DNA of 37,726 nt, taken from contig JAFSZV010000001.1 of NCBI GenBank assembly GCA_017455565.1, forward strand, positions 1 to 37,726. The letters are read 5' to 3'. Numbering within the stretch: position 1 is the first letter of the stretch; each line of letters opens with the position of its first letter. Below, in pieces: positions 14,835 to 24,422 of the stretch. The translations under genes were made by a program, and so were the position numbers. This stretch comes from Clostridia bacterium. Lineage in GTDB: Bacteria; Bacillota; Clostridia; Oscillospirales; Butyricicoccaceae. The notes under the pieces are model-generated. The model had not been told where the DNA came from, did no database searches, and was given only the letters and a program-made list of their open reading frames with translations.

Positions 14835-16517
14835 ATGGAAGAAAAAATCAATCCCGGCATGGCCGGAAATTTTATCCACGATTTTATTGAAGAGGACATC
14901 GCCCCCGGCGGACGCTTCGCGGGCAAAAAGGTCCATACCCGGTTTCCCCCCGAGCCAAACGGCTATCTGCACATCGGCCACTGCAAGGCGCTTTGCATCG
15001 ATTTTGGCACGGCGGAGAAGTTCGGCGGCATCTGTAACCTGCGCTTTGACGACACCAACCCCGCCAAGGAGGACGCCGAGTTTGTGGACGCGATTCAGGA
15101 GGACATCCATTGGTTGGGCTTCGACTGGGAGGACAGGCTGTATTACGGCTCGGATTATTTCCAGAAAGACTATGAATATGCCGTGGAGCTCATCAAAAAA
15201 GGGCTGGCTTACGTCTGCGAGTTGACTCCCGAAGAATTCCGGGAGTATCGTGGCGACGTGAACACACCCGCCCGCTCTCCCTGGCGCGACCGGCCCATCG
15301 AGGAGAATCTGGATCTGTTTGAGCGGATGAAAAACGGCGAGTTTCCCGAGGGAAAATACACGCTGCGGGCCAGGATCGACCTGACCTCCGGCAATTTCAA
15401 TATGCGGGATCCGGTGATTTACCGTATCCGCTATATCGAGCATCACCGGCAGGGCAGCAAGTGGTGCATCTTCCCCATGTACGATTTTGCCCACCCCATT
15501 CAGGACGCGCTGGAGGGCATTACCCATTCCCTCTGCTCGCTGGAATATGAGGATCACCGCCCGCTGTACGACTGGGTGGTGAACAATGTGTCGGTTCCCT
15601 CCAAGCCCCGGCAGATTGAGTTTGCCCGGCTGGGCATCGATCACACCGTCATGTCCAAACGCAAGCTGCGTCAACTTGTGGAGGAGGGCAAGGTCTCCGG
15701 CTGGGACGATCCCCGTATGCCTACTCTGTGCGGTCTGCGCCGCCGGGGTTATACCCCCCGCTCCATCCGCAATTTCTGCGACCGGATCGGCGTGGCGAAG
15801 GTCTCCAGCACGGTGGAATACGCCTTTTTGGAGCATTGTCTGCGGGAGGATCTCAACGAGAACGCCCGCCGGGTGATGGCGGTGCTGCGCCCTGTCAAGT
15901 TGGTAATCACCAACTATCCCGAGGGGAAAAGCGAGTCTTTTGAGATCGAGAACAATCCCACAAAACCCGAGGAGGGCACCCATACCGTCGCCTTCTCCCG
16001 GGAACTGTATGTGGAGGCCGAGGACTTTTTGGAGGAGCCCGTGCCCAAATACAAGCGCCTGTTCCCCGGTGGGCCCGAGTGCCGCCTGAAGGGCGCCTAT
16101 GTGATCGCCTGCACCGGCTGCAAAAAGGATGAAAACGGCAATATCCTTGAGATTTACGCCACATATGATCCCGATTCCCGGGGCGGCGACCCTGCCGACG
16201 GGCGGAAGATCAAAGGCGCCACGCTCCATTGGGTAGACGCCGCCACCGCCGTGGACGCGGAGGTGCGGATGTATGACGACCTGTTCACCGAGGCTGATCC
16301 CGACGGATTTGCGGATGGCTTTTTGGCCTGTCTCAACCCCCATTCGCTGGAGGTGCTGACGGGCTGCAAGGTGGAAAAGAGTCTGGAGAGTGCCAAGGCG
16401 CCCGACAGCTTCCAGTTCATGCGGCAGGGCTATTTCGCCGTGGACAACCGGGATAGCGCCCCGGGCCGTCTGGTGTTCAACCGCGCCGTCGCGCTGAAGG
16501 ACAGCTTTAAAAAATAA
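14835..16517 (+). CDS. glnS: glutamine--tRNA ligase
   Basis: GlnRS attaches glutamine to tRNA-Gln. The 560-aa protein shows RFPPEPNGYLHIGHCKA (HIGH at 46-49), LRFDDTNPAKE and the KMSKS-type MSKRK (273-277), all diagnostic for GlnRS over GluRS. The two beta-barrel anticodon-binding domains fill the C-terminal half. The ATG follows GAAAGGTG. Its TAA shares a base with the ATG of the next gene, a sign of tight coupling. Presence of GlnRS in a Clostridia genome, rather than only the GatCAB transamidation route, is seen in several lineages. Confidence 0.97.
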   Translation: MEEKINPGMAGNFIHDFIEEDIAPGGRFAGKKVHTRFPPEPNGYLHIGHCKALCIDFGTAEKFGGICNLRFDDTNPAKEDAEFVDAIQEDIHWLGFDWEDRLYYGSDYFQKDYEYAVELIKKGLAYVCELTPEEFREYRGDVNTPARSPWRDRPIEENLDLFERMKNGEFPEGKYTLRARIDLTSGNFNMRDPVIYRIRYIEHHRQGSKWCIFPMYDFAHPIQDALEGITHSLCSLEYEDHRPLYDWVVNNVSVPSKPRQIEFARLGIDHTVMSKRKLRQLVEEGKVSGWDDPRMPTLCGLRRRGYTPRSIRNFCDRIGVAKVSSTVEYAFLEHCLREDLNENARRVMAVLRPVKLVITNYPEGKSESFEIENNPTKPEEGTHTVAFSRELYVEAEDFLEEPVPKYKRLFPGGPECRLKGAYVIACTGCKKDENGNILEIYATYDPDSRGGDPADGRKIKGATLHWVDAATAVDAEVRMYDDLFTEADPDGFADGFLACLNPHSLEVLTGCKVEKSLESAKAPDSFQFMRQGYFAVDNRDSAPGRLVFNRAVALKDSFKK

Positions 16518-17629
16518 TGGAATATTATCTGGACAACGCCGCCACCACCGCCGTCCTGCCCTGTGCGCGGGCGGCGGCGGAGCGCGCCATGGACGAGTTC
16601 GGCAATCCGGGCTCGCTTCACGGAGCGGGCCTTCGCGCCCGGAAGCTGCTGGACGAAAGCCGGGCCGCCCTGGCGCAGGCGCTGGGCTGCAAGCCGGCGC
16701 AGGTGACTTTTACCTCCGGGGGCAGTGAGAGCATTAACATGGCCCTCTTCGGCGCGGCGGCGAAAAACCGCCATCTGGGAAGGCACATCGTTTCCACCCA
16801 GATCGAGCACGACGCCACCCGCAACACCCTCAAGGCCCTCAAGCAGCAGGGCTACGAGATCACCCTCGTCCCGCCGGAGCGGGACGGGAGCGTTTCGCCG
16901 GAGCGGGTGGCGGCGGCCCTGCGGCCCGATACCGTCCTGGTGAGCATGATGGCCGTCTGCAACGAAACCGGGGCGATCCTGCCTTTGGCGCAGACCCGGG
17001 CGGCCATGCGGGAGATCTGTCCCGGGGCGCTGCTGCACGCCGACGGGGTGCAGGGCTTCTGCAAGATCCCGCTTTTGCTGCAGGAGCTGGATCTGCTGAG
17101 CCTGTCGGCCCACAAGATCGGCGGGCTCAAGGGCAGCGGCGCCCTCTATGTCAGCGCGGGGCTCAAGCTGCCGCCGCTGATCTACGGCGGCAATCAGGAA
17201 AACGGCCTGCGCTCGGGCACCGAGGCCATGCCGCAGATCGCGGCCTTTGCCGCGGCGGCGGCTTTCCGCAGCGCCCATTTTGCCGAAAACACCGCTTATA
17301 TGGCTGCCCTGCGGGACCGGCTGACCGCCGGGGCGCGGGCCATGGGCTGCGCCGTCAACTCCCCTGAGCCCGGCGCGCCTCACATCGTCAACCTCTCGCC
17401 CATGAAGGGACGGAGCGAGGTCTACATCCGCGTGCTTTCCGACCGGGGGATCTATGTTTCCGGCGGCAGCGCCTGCGCCCGGGGAAAAAAATCCCATGTG
17501 CTCACGGCTATGGCCCTGCCGGGGAAAAACGTGGACGCCGCCCTGCGGGTGAGCTTTTGTCCCGAAACGCCGGCAGACGCGCCCGAGGCATTTCTGGCCG
17601 CGCTGGCCGAAGCCGAAAAACTGTTTTGA
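16517..17629 (+). CDS. cysteine desulfurase (NifS/IscS-like, ThiI partner)
   Basis: This 370-aa class V aminotransferase-fold enzyme removes sulfur from cysteine using PLP. Visible features are YLDNAATT at the start, TSGGSESIN, the histidine in QIEHDA, the PLP lysine in SAHKIGG (K200), and the loop cysteine in GGSACARG (C320) that carries the persulfide. It lies 20 bases upstream of thiI, the same order as NifZ-ThiI in Bacillus. The natural reading is that it supplies sulfur for 4-thiouridine in tRNA and perhaps thiamine. A general Fe-S role cannot be excluded. The ATG overlaps the glnS stop by one base. Confidence 0.93.
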   Translation: MEYYLDNAATTAVLPCARAAAERAMDEFGNPGSLHGAGLRARKLLDESRAALAQALGCKPAQVTFTSGGSESINMALFGAAAKNRHLGRHIVSTQIEHDATRNTLKALKQQGYEITLVPPERDGSVSPERVAAALRPDTVLVSMMAVCNETGAILPLAQTRAAMREICPGALLHADGVQGFCKIPLLLQELDLLSLSAHKIGGLKGSGALYVSAGLKLPPLIYGGNQENGLRSGTEAMPQIAAFAAAAAFRSAHFAENTAYMAALRDRLTAGARAMGCAVNSPEPGAPHIVNLSPMKGRSEVYIRVLSDRGIYVSGGSACARGKKSHVLTAMALPGKNVDAALRVSFCPETPADAPEAFLAALAEAEKLF

Positions 17630-17649
17630 AGCAGGAAAGAGTCGATGAA

Positions 17650-18819
17650 ATGAAAGAGATTTTACTGTGCAAATGCGGCGAGCTGGTGCTCAAGGGTCTC
17701 AACCGCCACAAATTCGAAGACCGTTTGAAAAAGACCCTTTACTGGCGGCTGAAAAAAATCGGGGGTTTTGACATCCACGCCTGCCAGTCCACCGTCTATG
17801 TGGAGCCCCGGACCGGGGACGAGGATATGGAGGCGGCCCTTGCGGCCTGCAGCCGCATCTTCGGCATCGTGGGCGTGGCCCGGGCCGTCGTCTGCGAAAA
17901 AAATATGGAGGATATCCGGCGCAAGGCGGGAGAATATCTCAGAGACGCCCTTGCCGCCGTCCGAACCTATAAGGTGGAGACCCGCCGCTCGGACAAGCGG
18001 TTCCCCCTGACCTCGCCGGAAATTTCCCGGGAAGTGGGGGGCTATCTGGGCAATCTGTATCCCCATTTGCAGGCGCGGATGGAGGAGCCCCAGCTCACCG
18101 TCAAGGTGGAGGTGCGGGAGGAATACGCCTATGTCAGCGCCGGCGTGACGGCGGGGGCGGGCGGCCTGCCCACCGGTACCTCGGGAAAGGGCATGCTGCT
18201 GCTCTCCGGCGGCATCGATTCGCCGGTGGCCGGCTGGATGATGGCCAAGCGGGGCATGGAGCTGGGCGGCGTACATTTTTTCAGCTACCCCTATACTTCC
18301 ATGGAGGCCAGACAGAAGGTGCTGGATCTGGCGGAGGTGCTGACGCACTGGGCGGGACGGATGACGGTGACCGTCGTCCCCTTCACCCATATCCAGACCG
18401 AGATCCGGGACAAATGCCGGGAGGATTATTTCACCCTGATTATGCGCCGGATGATGATGCGTCTGGCCCAGCGGGTAGCGGAAAAGCAGGACTGCCAATG
18501 CCTGATTACCGGTGAAAGCCTGGCTCAGGTGGCCAGCCAGACAGTGCAGGCCCTCAACGTGACCAATTCCGTGTGCGCGCTGCCGGTTTTGCGCCCCGTC
18601 ATCGGCATGGACAAGGAGGAGATCGTTTCGGTGGCCCGCAGGATCGGCACCATGGATATCTCTATCTTGCCCTATGAAGACTGCTGCACGGTCTTTACCC
18701 CCAAGCATCCTCAGACCAAGCCCGCGCTGGACAAGGCGGAGGAGGAGGAACGGAAGCTGGATGTGGAGGCCCTCATCGACGAGGCCCTCGCGGGGGCCGA
18801 GATCGTCACCATCGGCTAA
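17650..18819 (+). CDS. thiI: tRNA 4-thiouridine synthase ThiI
   Basis: ThiI adenylates and thiolates U8 of tRNA, and in some bacteria takes part in thiamine thiazole synthesis. The 389-aa protein begins MKEILLCKCGELVLKG. It has the ferredoxin-like and THUMP regions (about 1-165) and the PP-loop SGGIDSPVAGW (186-196), then the conserved TGESLAQVASQT and PYEDCCTVF with the catalytic cysteine region. It has no rhodanese domain, like the Bacillus type, so sulfur must come directly from the desulfurase encoded just upstream. The start at 17650 follows CAGGAAAG. The frame is open further upstream but only inside the desulfurase gene. Confidence 0.95.
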   Translation: MKEILLCKCGELVLKGLNRHKFEDRLKKTLYWRLKKIGGFDIHACQSTVYVEPRTGDEDMEAALAACSRIFGIVGVARAVVCEKNMEDIRRKAGEYLRDALAAVRTYKVETRRSDKRFPLTSPEISREVGGYLGNLYPHLQARMEEPQLTVKVEVREEYAYVSAGVTAGAGGLPTGTSGKGMLLLSGGIDSPVAGWMMAKRGMELGGVHFFSYPYTSMEARQKVLDLAEVLTHWAGRMTVTVVPFTHIQTEIRDKCREDYFTLIMRRMMMRLAQRVAEKQDCQCLITGESLAQVASQTVQALNVTNSVCALPVLRPVIGMDKEEIVSVARRIGTMDISILPYEDCCTVFTPKHPQTKPALDKAEEEERKLDVEALIDEALAGAEIVTIG

Positions 18820-18853
18820 AAATGGCGGCGTGCCGCCGGAAAGAAGGCAGGCT

Positions 18854-20086
18854 ATGAACTGTGAACTGCTTGCGGTAGGGACCGAGTTGCTTTTGGGCGA
18901 GATCGTCAATCTGGATGCACAGATCATCTCTCAGGGGCTCAACGAGCACGGCATCAACGTCTATTGGCACACGGTGGTGGGGGACAACCCCGCCCGCTTG
19001 CGGGCGGCGCTGGAAATCGCCAAAAAGCGCGCCGATCTCATCATCACCACCGGCGGTCTGGGCCCCACGGCCGACGATCTCACCAAGGAAACGGTGGCGG
19101 AGGTCTTCGGCCGCCCCCTGCGGATGGATGAAGCGCAGCTTTTGCGCCTGCGGGAGCGCATGGGCCCTAAAATGACCCCCAACAACGAAAAACAGGCCAT
19201 GCTGCCCGAGGGCTGCACCGTGCTGGTGAACGACTGGGGCACCGCCCCCGGCTGCGCCTTTGAGAGCGAAGGCAGGCATATCATCATGCTGCCCGGCCCG
19301 CCCCGGGAGTGCAGGCCAATGTTCACCTATCGGGCGCTGCCTTATCTGCAAAAACTTCAGGGCGGCGTCATCGGCAGTCGCTATGTCAGAATCTTCGGCG
19401 TGGGCGAGAGCAGCATGGAGTATCGGGTGACTCCTCTGATGGAGCGTCTGCACGGCGTCACCATGGCGCCCTATGCCAAGGAGGGCGAATGTGAGCTGCG
19501 GATCACCGCACGGGCGGAGACAAAAGAGGAAGCCCTGAAGCTGTGCGACCCTGTGGTGGAGCAGGTGCGGCAGATTTTGGGAAGCGCCGTTTACGGCGTG
19601 GACGTTTCGTCGCTGGAAGAGGTGGTGGTGCGCGGCCTGCGGGAGCAGGGAAAGACCATCGCCTTTGCCGAGAGCTGCACCGGCGGCCTTTTGGCCAAGC
19701 GGCTCACCGACGTGCCTGGTGCGTCGCAGATCTTCGGCTACGGCTGCGTCACCTATCAGGATGAGGCAAAAATGCGGCTTTTGGGCGTTTCACCCGAAAC
19801 GCTTGCAAGATATACCGCCGTCAGCGAGCAGACGGCGCGGGAAATGGCGCGGGGCGTGCGTGCTCTTTCGGGCGCGGATATCGGCGTCAGCACCACCGGC
19901 TATGCCGGCCCCGACGGGGGGACGGAGGCGTGCCCCGTGGGGACTGTGTTCATCGGCGTGTGCTGGGAAGGGGGTGAGACCGTTCTGCGGCCCGACCGGC
20001 GCTATATGCGCTCCCGGGAGCAGGTGCGGCGCTCGGCCGCCAGTCACGCCTTTGATCTGGTCAGACGGGAGGTGCTGGGTCTGTGA
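18854..20086 (+). CDS. cinA: CinA family protein (nicotinamide-nucleotide amidase)
   Basis: The 410-aa protein has both CinA domains. The first, residues about 1-165, is the molybdopterin-binding-like COG1058 domain (GTELLLGEIVN, TTGGLGPTADDLT). The second, from about 250, is the PncC-type deamidase domain with AESCTGG (S274-C275) and TTGYAGPDGG. The C-terminal domain hydrolyses NMN to nicotinate mononucleotide. The N-terminal domain in some species is an ADP-ribose pyrophosphatase. Interestingly the next gene, overlapping by four bases, is a NUDIX enzyme probably also acting on ADP-ribose. The start has AAGGCAGG upstream. An in-frame extension to 18674 lies within thiI. Confidence 0.95.
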   Translation: MNCELLAVGTELLLGEIVNLDAQIISQGLNEHGINVYWHTVVGDNPARLRAALEIAKKRADLIITTGGLGPTADDLTKETVAEVFGRPLRMDEAQLLRLRERMGPKMTPNNEKQAMLPEGCTVLVNDWGTAPGCAFESEGRHIIMLPGPPRECRPMFTYRALPYLQKLQGGVIGSRYVRIFGVGESSMEYRVTPLMERLHGVTMAPYAKEGECELRITARAETKEEALKLCDPVVEQVRQILGSAVYGVDVSSLEEVVVRGLREQGKTIAFAESCTGGLLAKRLTDVPGASQIFGYGCVTYQDEAKMRLLGVSPETLARYTAVSEQTAREMARGVRALSGADIGVSTTGYAGPDGGTEACPVGTVFIGVCWEGGETVLRPDRRYMRSREQVRRSAASHAFDLVRREVLGL

Positions 20087-20622
20087 ACAAAACGCACAGC
20101 GAAAAACGGCTTTCCGGCAAAACAGTTTTTAAAGGCAAGGCCATTTCGGTGACTCACGACCGCATCGCGCTGGAAAACGGAAAGGAGACCCTGCGGGAGG
20201 TGGTGCGTCACCCTGGCGCCGTGGGCGTGTTTGCCATGGAGGGCGACAAGGTGGTTCTGGTGCGCCAGTTCCGCTATCCCATCGGAAAAGAATTGCTGGA
20301 AATCCCGGCGGGCAAACTGGAGCCGGGGGAGGAGCCGCTTCCCGCCGCCATCCGGGAGCTGAGCGAAGAGACCGGCGGCTTCTGTACCCATATGACCATG
20401 CTGGGGGTGTATTACGGCAGCGCCGGCATTCTGGATGAAAAGCTGACGCTCTATTTTGCCCGCCTCACCGGACGGGGCGGCGCGCACCCCGACGACGACG
20501 AATTTTTGACCGTGGAAAAATACACCCTTCCCCAGTTGGAGGAGTTGATCGCCCGGGGTGAAATCACCGACGGCAAGACCCTAAGCGCCTATACGCTGGC
20601 AAAGGCCCAGGGCCTGATCTGA
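20083..20622 (+). CDS. NUDIX hydrolase, probable ADP-ribose pyrophosphatase
   Basis: The 179-aa protein has a complete NUDIX box from G77 to G99, containing the E, REL and EE residues that bind the metal (AAIRELSEETGG). The pattern VVRHPGAVGVFA and FRYPIGKELLEIPAGKLEPGE before the box is typical of ADP-ribose pyrophosphatases (NudF-like). It starts with GTG overlapping the cinA TGA as GTGA, with GGGAGG upstream, so it is translationally coupled to cinA. Both could recycle NAD breakdown products. The walR start follows 23 bases later, so transcripts may continue into the two-component genes. Confidence 0.9.
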   Translation: MNKTHSEKRLSGKTVFKGKAISVTHDRIALENGKETLREVVRHPGAVGVFAMEGDKVVLVRQFRYPIGKELLEIPAGKLEPGEEPLPAAIRELSEETGGFCTHMTMLGVYYGSAGILDEKLTLYFARLTGRGGAHPDDDEFLTVEKYTLPQLEELIARGEITDGKTLSAYTLAKAQGLI

Positions 20623-20645
20623 AAGCCGGGAGAACAGGAGGAGCT

Positions 20646-21326
20646 ATGAGCAAAATACTGATCGTGGAAGATGAGCAGACCATCGTGGATCTGATCGCGT
20701 TCAACCTCAGCCGCGAGGGCTTTGAAGTGGAATCGGCCTACGACGGCATCACCGGGTTGGACAAGGCGCTGCACTGCGGCGCGGATCTGATCCTGCTGGA
20801 CGTGATGCTCCCCGGGATGAACGGCTTTGACCTGCTGCAAAAGCTACGGCAGGAGAGCGATGTCCCCGTTATCATGGTGACGGCGCGGGAGGAAGAACGG
20901 GACAAGATCTTCGGTCTGGAGACCGGCGCCGACGATTATATGACCAAGCCATTTTCCGTGAAGGAGCTGGTGGCCCGCATCCGGGCAAACATCCGCCGCC
21001 GGGGCGGCGAGGGCGGAGCTGCCGGCAACCGCATGTCCTTCGGCTCCTATACCGTGGACACCGGCCTGCAGGAGGTGCGCCGGGACGGCGAGCCCGTGGA
21101 GCTGACCCAGCGGGAATATGAGCTGGTGTGCTATTTCCTCACCTCGGCGGGGCGGGTGGTGTCCCGGGAGGAGCTGATGGAAAAGGTCTGGGGCTACGAT
21201 TATTACGGAGATCTGCGGGCCGTGGACGTGGCCATGCGCCGCCTTCGGGAAAAAATCGAAGAAGACCCCGCAAATCCGAGGTATTTTATGACAAAGCGCG
21301 GTGCGGGGTATTACCTGCAAAAATAA
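20646..21326 (+). CDS. walR: response regulator WalR (YycF-like, OmpR/PhoB family)
   Basis: The 226-aa regulator has a receiver domain with the acidic pocket E8-D9, the phosphoacceptor D52 (LLDVMLPG), T79-region VTA and the conserved lysine in TKPFS. An OmpR-type winged helix follows (about 130-226, with LTQREYELV and RRLREKIEE). WalR controls cell-wall hydrolases and is often essential in Firmicutes. The name rests on the downstream order kinase, WalH, WalI, WalJ, which distinguishes it from PhoP. AGGAGG precedes the ATG. Just after the stop is a 9-bp tandem repeat (AATAAGACG twice, 21322-21339). Confidence 0.9.
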   Translation: MSKILIVEDEQTIVDLIAFNLSREGFEVESAYDGITGLDKALHCGADLILLDVMLPGMNGFDLLQKLRQESDVPVIMVTAREEERDKIFGLETGADDYMTKPFSVKELVARIRANIRRRGGEGGAAGNRMSFGSYTVDTGLQEVRRDGEPVELTQREYELVCYFLTSAGRVVSREELMEKVWGYDYYGDLRAVDVAMRRLREKIEEDPANPRYFMTKRGAGYYLQK

Positions 21327-21401
21327 GACGAATAAGACGAACGTAAAAAAGACAGAATCTTCCGCGCGATTTGCGTGCGGACTTCCTGGGAGGTGAGCGG
21401 C

Positions 21402-23171
21402 TTGTTTCGAAGCCTGCACAGAAAACTGGTGCTGGTGCTTGTTCTGCTGATCGTTTCGGTCATGGCGGTGGTGGGCACCTTCCTCATCAATTCCGTCACC
21501 TCTTATCATATTCAGGAGTTCCGCAGCCAGATGTATTCGGTCTTCACCAGCGAGTTTATCTTGACGCTGGAGCAGAACGCCGCCCGCCTGGATGACGGCG
21601 GCGCTTTGCGGGATATGCTCGAGGCCTATTCCGCGCCCCTGGGCATCGACGCCTACCGGCGCTTTTATGTGCTGGACGGGCGCACCGGCGCCTATCTGGC
21701 CGGCTCTGACGACGGCTACGGCAGCGACATGGAGCTGACTCCCAACATCCTCACCGCCATGAACGGCTCGGTGGGGCAGGAGGCCGAGCTTTTGGGCAAT
21801 TATTTCGACGTGGCCATCCCCGTCCGGGGCGCCGATGGCGCCGTCCGCTTCGTGGTGGGGGTGCTGGACGACAAGACCGAGCTGAAGGAGCTCAACTGGA
21901 ACCTGTTCACCATTTTGATCCGGGCCATGTTGTTCGGCTTGGTGGTGGCCATCTTCCTGTCGTTTTTGCTGTCCAAGACCATCACCAACCCGGTGGAGCG
22001 GCTCACCGAGCAGGCATCCCGCATCGCGGGAGGCGATTTCAGCCGGCCCGCCGTAATCGAATCCAACGACGAGATCGGCATTCTGGGCCAGACCTTCAAC
22101 GAGATGAGCAGCCGTCTGGAAACCACCCTGCGGCAGGTGGAGGAGGAGCGCAACAAACTGGACACCCTCTTCCGCCACATGGCCGACGGCATGGTGGCCT
22201 TTGACAACGAGGGCGGGCTGCTGCAGTCCAACCCGGCGGCCGAGCTTTTGCTGGGCAAGCATCTCACTGCCGAAAGCACCTATGAAGAGGTGTTCCCCAA
22301 CGTGCAGGTGCAGCAGGAGGATCTGGCGCAGGACGGCCGCTCCATCGAGGTGGACTTTGCCGCCAACCAGCGGTTTTTGAAGATCTATTTCGCTCCCATC
22401 CGTCTGGGCGCCGACAGCCAGGGGCTGATGGCCGTGCTGCACGACGTTACCGAGCAACAGAAGCTGGACGAAAGCCGCCGGGAGTTCGTGGCCAACGTGT
22501 CCCATGAGCTGCGGACGCCGCTGACCAATGTGCGGGGCTATGCCGAGACCCTGATGAGCGCCGACGATATCGACCGGGAGACTCAGGTGCGGTTTTTGAG
22601 CGTCATCAGCAGCGAGGCCGACCGGATGACCCGCATTGTCAAGGATCTTTTGACCCTGACGCGGCTGGATTACAACCGCATGGAGATGAAGATGGAGCCC
22701 ATGGATCTGCTGTCCATCGGGAAAAAAGCCGTGCAAGCCATGGAGATGGAGGCCAAAAACCGCGGTCTGACGCTGACCGCGCGGCTTCCCGACGCCCTGC
22801 CCGGCACCGTGGGCGATGCCGAACGCATCCAGCAGGTGGTGGTGAACATCCTCACCAACGCCATCAAATACAACAAGCCCGACGGCAGCATCACCGTCAC
22901 CTGCGGCAGCGAAGGCGGCCGCGTGTTCCTTCGGGTGGAGGACACGGGCATCGGCGTGCCCAAGGCGGATCTGCCCCGGATCTTTGAGCGGTTTTACCGG
23001 GTGGACAAGGCCCGCTCCCGCGAGAGCGGCGGCACTGGCCTGGGCCTGGCCATTGCGCGGCAGATTGCGGAGACCCACGGCGGCAGCATTGCCTTTGACA
23101 GCGAATACGGCAAGGGCAGCGTGGTAACGCTGTGGCTGCCCGCGGCGGAAGGCGGGGATCGCCATGACTGA
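21402..23171 (+). CDS. walK: sensor histidine kinase WalK (YycG-like)
   Basis: The 589-aa kinase has two membrane helices (about 8-30 and 175-198) flanking an extracellular sensing domain. A HAMP domain (TITNPVERLTEQASRIAGGDF) and a PAS domain (HMADGMVAFDNEG) come next. The HisKA H-box follows with H368 in NVSHELRTPLTN. The HATPase has an N box (NILTNAIKYN) and G boxes (DTGIGVP, GGTGLGLAI). This architecture is that of WalK. The best start is TTG at 21402, eight bases after GGGAGG. A GTG nine codons earlier lacks a site. The 3' end overlaps walH by eight bases. Confidence 0.92.
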   Translation: MFRSLHRKLVLVLVLLIVSVMAVVGTFLINSVTSYHIQEFRSQMYSVFTSEFILTLEQNAARLDDGGALRDMLEAYSAPLGIDAYRRFYVLDGRTGAYLAGSDDGYGSDMELTPNILTAMNGSVGQEAELLGNYFDVAIPVRGADGAVRFVVGVLDDKTELKELNWNLFTILIRAMLFGLVVAIFLSFLLSKTITNPVERLTEQASRIAGGDFSRPAVIESNDEIGILGQTFNEMSSRLETTLRQVEEERNKLDTLFRHMADGMVAFDNEGGLLQSNPAAELLLGKHLTAESTYEEVFPNVQVQQEDLAQDGRSIEVDFAANQRFLKIYFAPIRLGADSQGLMAVLHDVTEQQKLDESRREFVANVSHELRTPLTNVRGYAETLMSADDIDRETQVRFLSVISSEADRMTRIVKDLLTLTRLDYNRMEMKMEPMDLLSIGKKAVQAMEMEAKNRGLTLTARLPDALPGTVGDAERIQQVVVNILTNAIKYNKPDGSITVTCGSEGGRVFLRVEDTGIGVPKADLPRIFERFYRVDKARSRESGGTGLGLAIARQIAETHGGSIAFDSEYGKGSVVTLWLPAAEGGDRHD

Positions 23172-24420
23172 GCGGCTGAAAAACACCCTGCTGGCGGCCC
23201 TTTTGGCGCTCATGCTTCTGCTGACGGGCGCCACCATGTTTCTGAGCATGCGTACCAGCCGCTCCGGCGGACGGATCGACGCGGCGGAGACCGACGGCGA
23301 AAATGGGCGGCTCCGCCTGAGCGCCGCCCAGACGGCGGCCTATCCCGAACAGCTGGCCGTGTTTTGCGAAGGGGGCGTCTGGCAACCTCTGCAAAAGGCG
23401 GATTACGAACTGCTGTATCAGCAGGCCGAGCCATTTTATCTGGAAGCGCTGGGCTCGGCCGGAACCCTTTTGCCCATGGAAGAAGAAGAGTACCTGCGCC
23501 GGATGAGGCCGCCGGCGGTGCTGGTGCAGTATCATGCACCCCAGCCGCTGGCGCTTTTGCGGATCTGGAGCGGCGGCACCGGGACGGACGGGGACGTTAT
23601 GATCCGCCGGACCGTAATCACGCTGGATCATGAAAACGTGATTGCCCTGTTCACCGACGAGACGGGCGGGCGCTGGCAGGCCGGGACGGTGGCTTCCGCC
23701 GAGGAGCTCCGCAAGATCTGCGGCGCCGCGGGGGAGGTCAACGCCGTTTTGGCGGGGACGGAGCAAACGCCGCTGGCTGCCGACGAGGTATTGATTGACC
23801 GGGTCTTTTCGGCGGAAGAGGTTTTGGTAACGCTGGCGGAGTTCGCCCAGAAGGGCGAGCTGCCTCAGAACGTTTTGACTGCGCTGGGCATGAACGCTTA
23901 TCTTTCCAAGGTCTATCCCGATGCCGAGGGCAATCTGGTCTATGTAGAGGGACGCAGCACCGTTCGCGTCAGCGGCACGGGGGATCTGCACTATACCGGC
24001 GAGGCCGATCTGGATCTGAGCGCGACCAGGGGGCCGGAAATGGAAGCGGAGGTCTGCCGAAAGATCGCCTATCTGCTGGAACAGATCTGGTCGCTCACCG
24101 GATCCAGCGGCACGCTCAGTCTTGAGGAGCTTCGCCGGGAGGCGGACGGCGCGCTGGCGCTGCGGTTCGGGCTCCAAGAGGGCGGCCGCTTTTTTGAACG
24201 GAGCGAGGGTCTTTGGGCCGCCGCCGTGGTGCGGGACGGCATTCTCACTGATCTGATGGCTTCGCCGCGGGTGCTGGAGACCGGCGAAAGCCTGCTGCTG
24301 ATGCCACTTTCCAAGGTGTCCGCCGCGTTGCCCGAGGGGCGGGCGCGGCTGTGTGTGCGGCTTCTGGAGCGGGAGCCGGGCGTTTTTGAGCCGGCGGTCT
24401 GCCGGGTAACGGAGGATTGA
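23164..24420 (+). CDS. walH: WalH (YycH-like) regulatory membrane protein
   Basis: The 418-aa protein has one N-terminal membrane anchor (NTLLAALLALMLLLTGATMF) and a long extracytoplasmic part. In Bacillus WalH works with WalI in the membrane to modulate WalK. Sequence similarity within this family is low. I rely on size, topology, the stretch GMNAYLSKVYPDAEGNLVYV (near residue 245-265), which has the YycH-like pattern, and above all on the location between walK and walI. The ATG lies inside the walK end (8-base overlap) so translation is coupled. Confidence 0.8.
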   Translation: MTERLKNTLLAALLALMLLLTGATMFLSMRTSRSGGRIDAAETDGENGRLRLSAAQTAAYPEQLAVFCEGGVWQPLQKADYELLYQQAEPFYLEALGSAGTLLPMEEEEYLRRMRPPAVLVQYHAPQPLALLRIWSGGTGTDGDVMIRRTVITLDHENVIALFTDETGGRWQAGTVASAEELRKICGAAGEVNAVLAGTEQTPLAADEVLIDRVFSAEEVLVTLAEFAQKGELPQNVLTALGMNAYLSKVYPDAEGNLVYVEGRSTVRVSGTGDLHYTGEADLDLSATRGPEMEAEVCRKIAYLLEQIWSLTGSSGTLSLEELRREADGALALRFGLQEGGRFFERSEGLWAAAVVRDGILTDLMASPRVLETGESLLLMPLSKVSAALPEGRARLCVRLLEREPGVFEPAVCRVTED

Positions 24421-24422
24421 GC

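Noticed and set aside
21322..21339. Tandem 9-bp repeat as a functional site
   Set aside because: Two copies of AATAAGACG at the end of walR look like a chance duplication or replication slippage. Nothing around suggests a role.
20844..23249. An 801-codon antisense frame opposite walR-walK
   Set aside because: Same cause: GC-rich shadow of well-supported genes. Similar frames opposite gltX (13132-14733), glnS (14730-16343) and murA (25626-27356) were dropped for the same reason.
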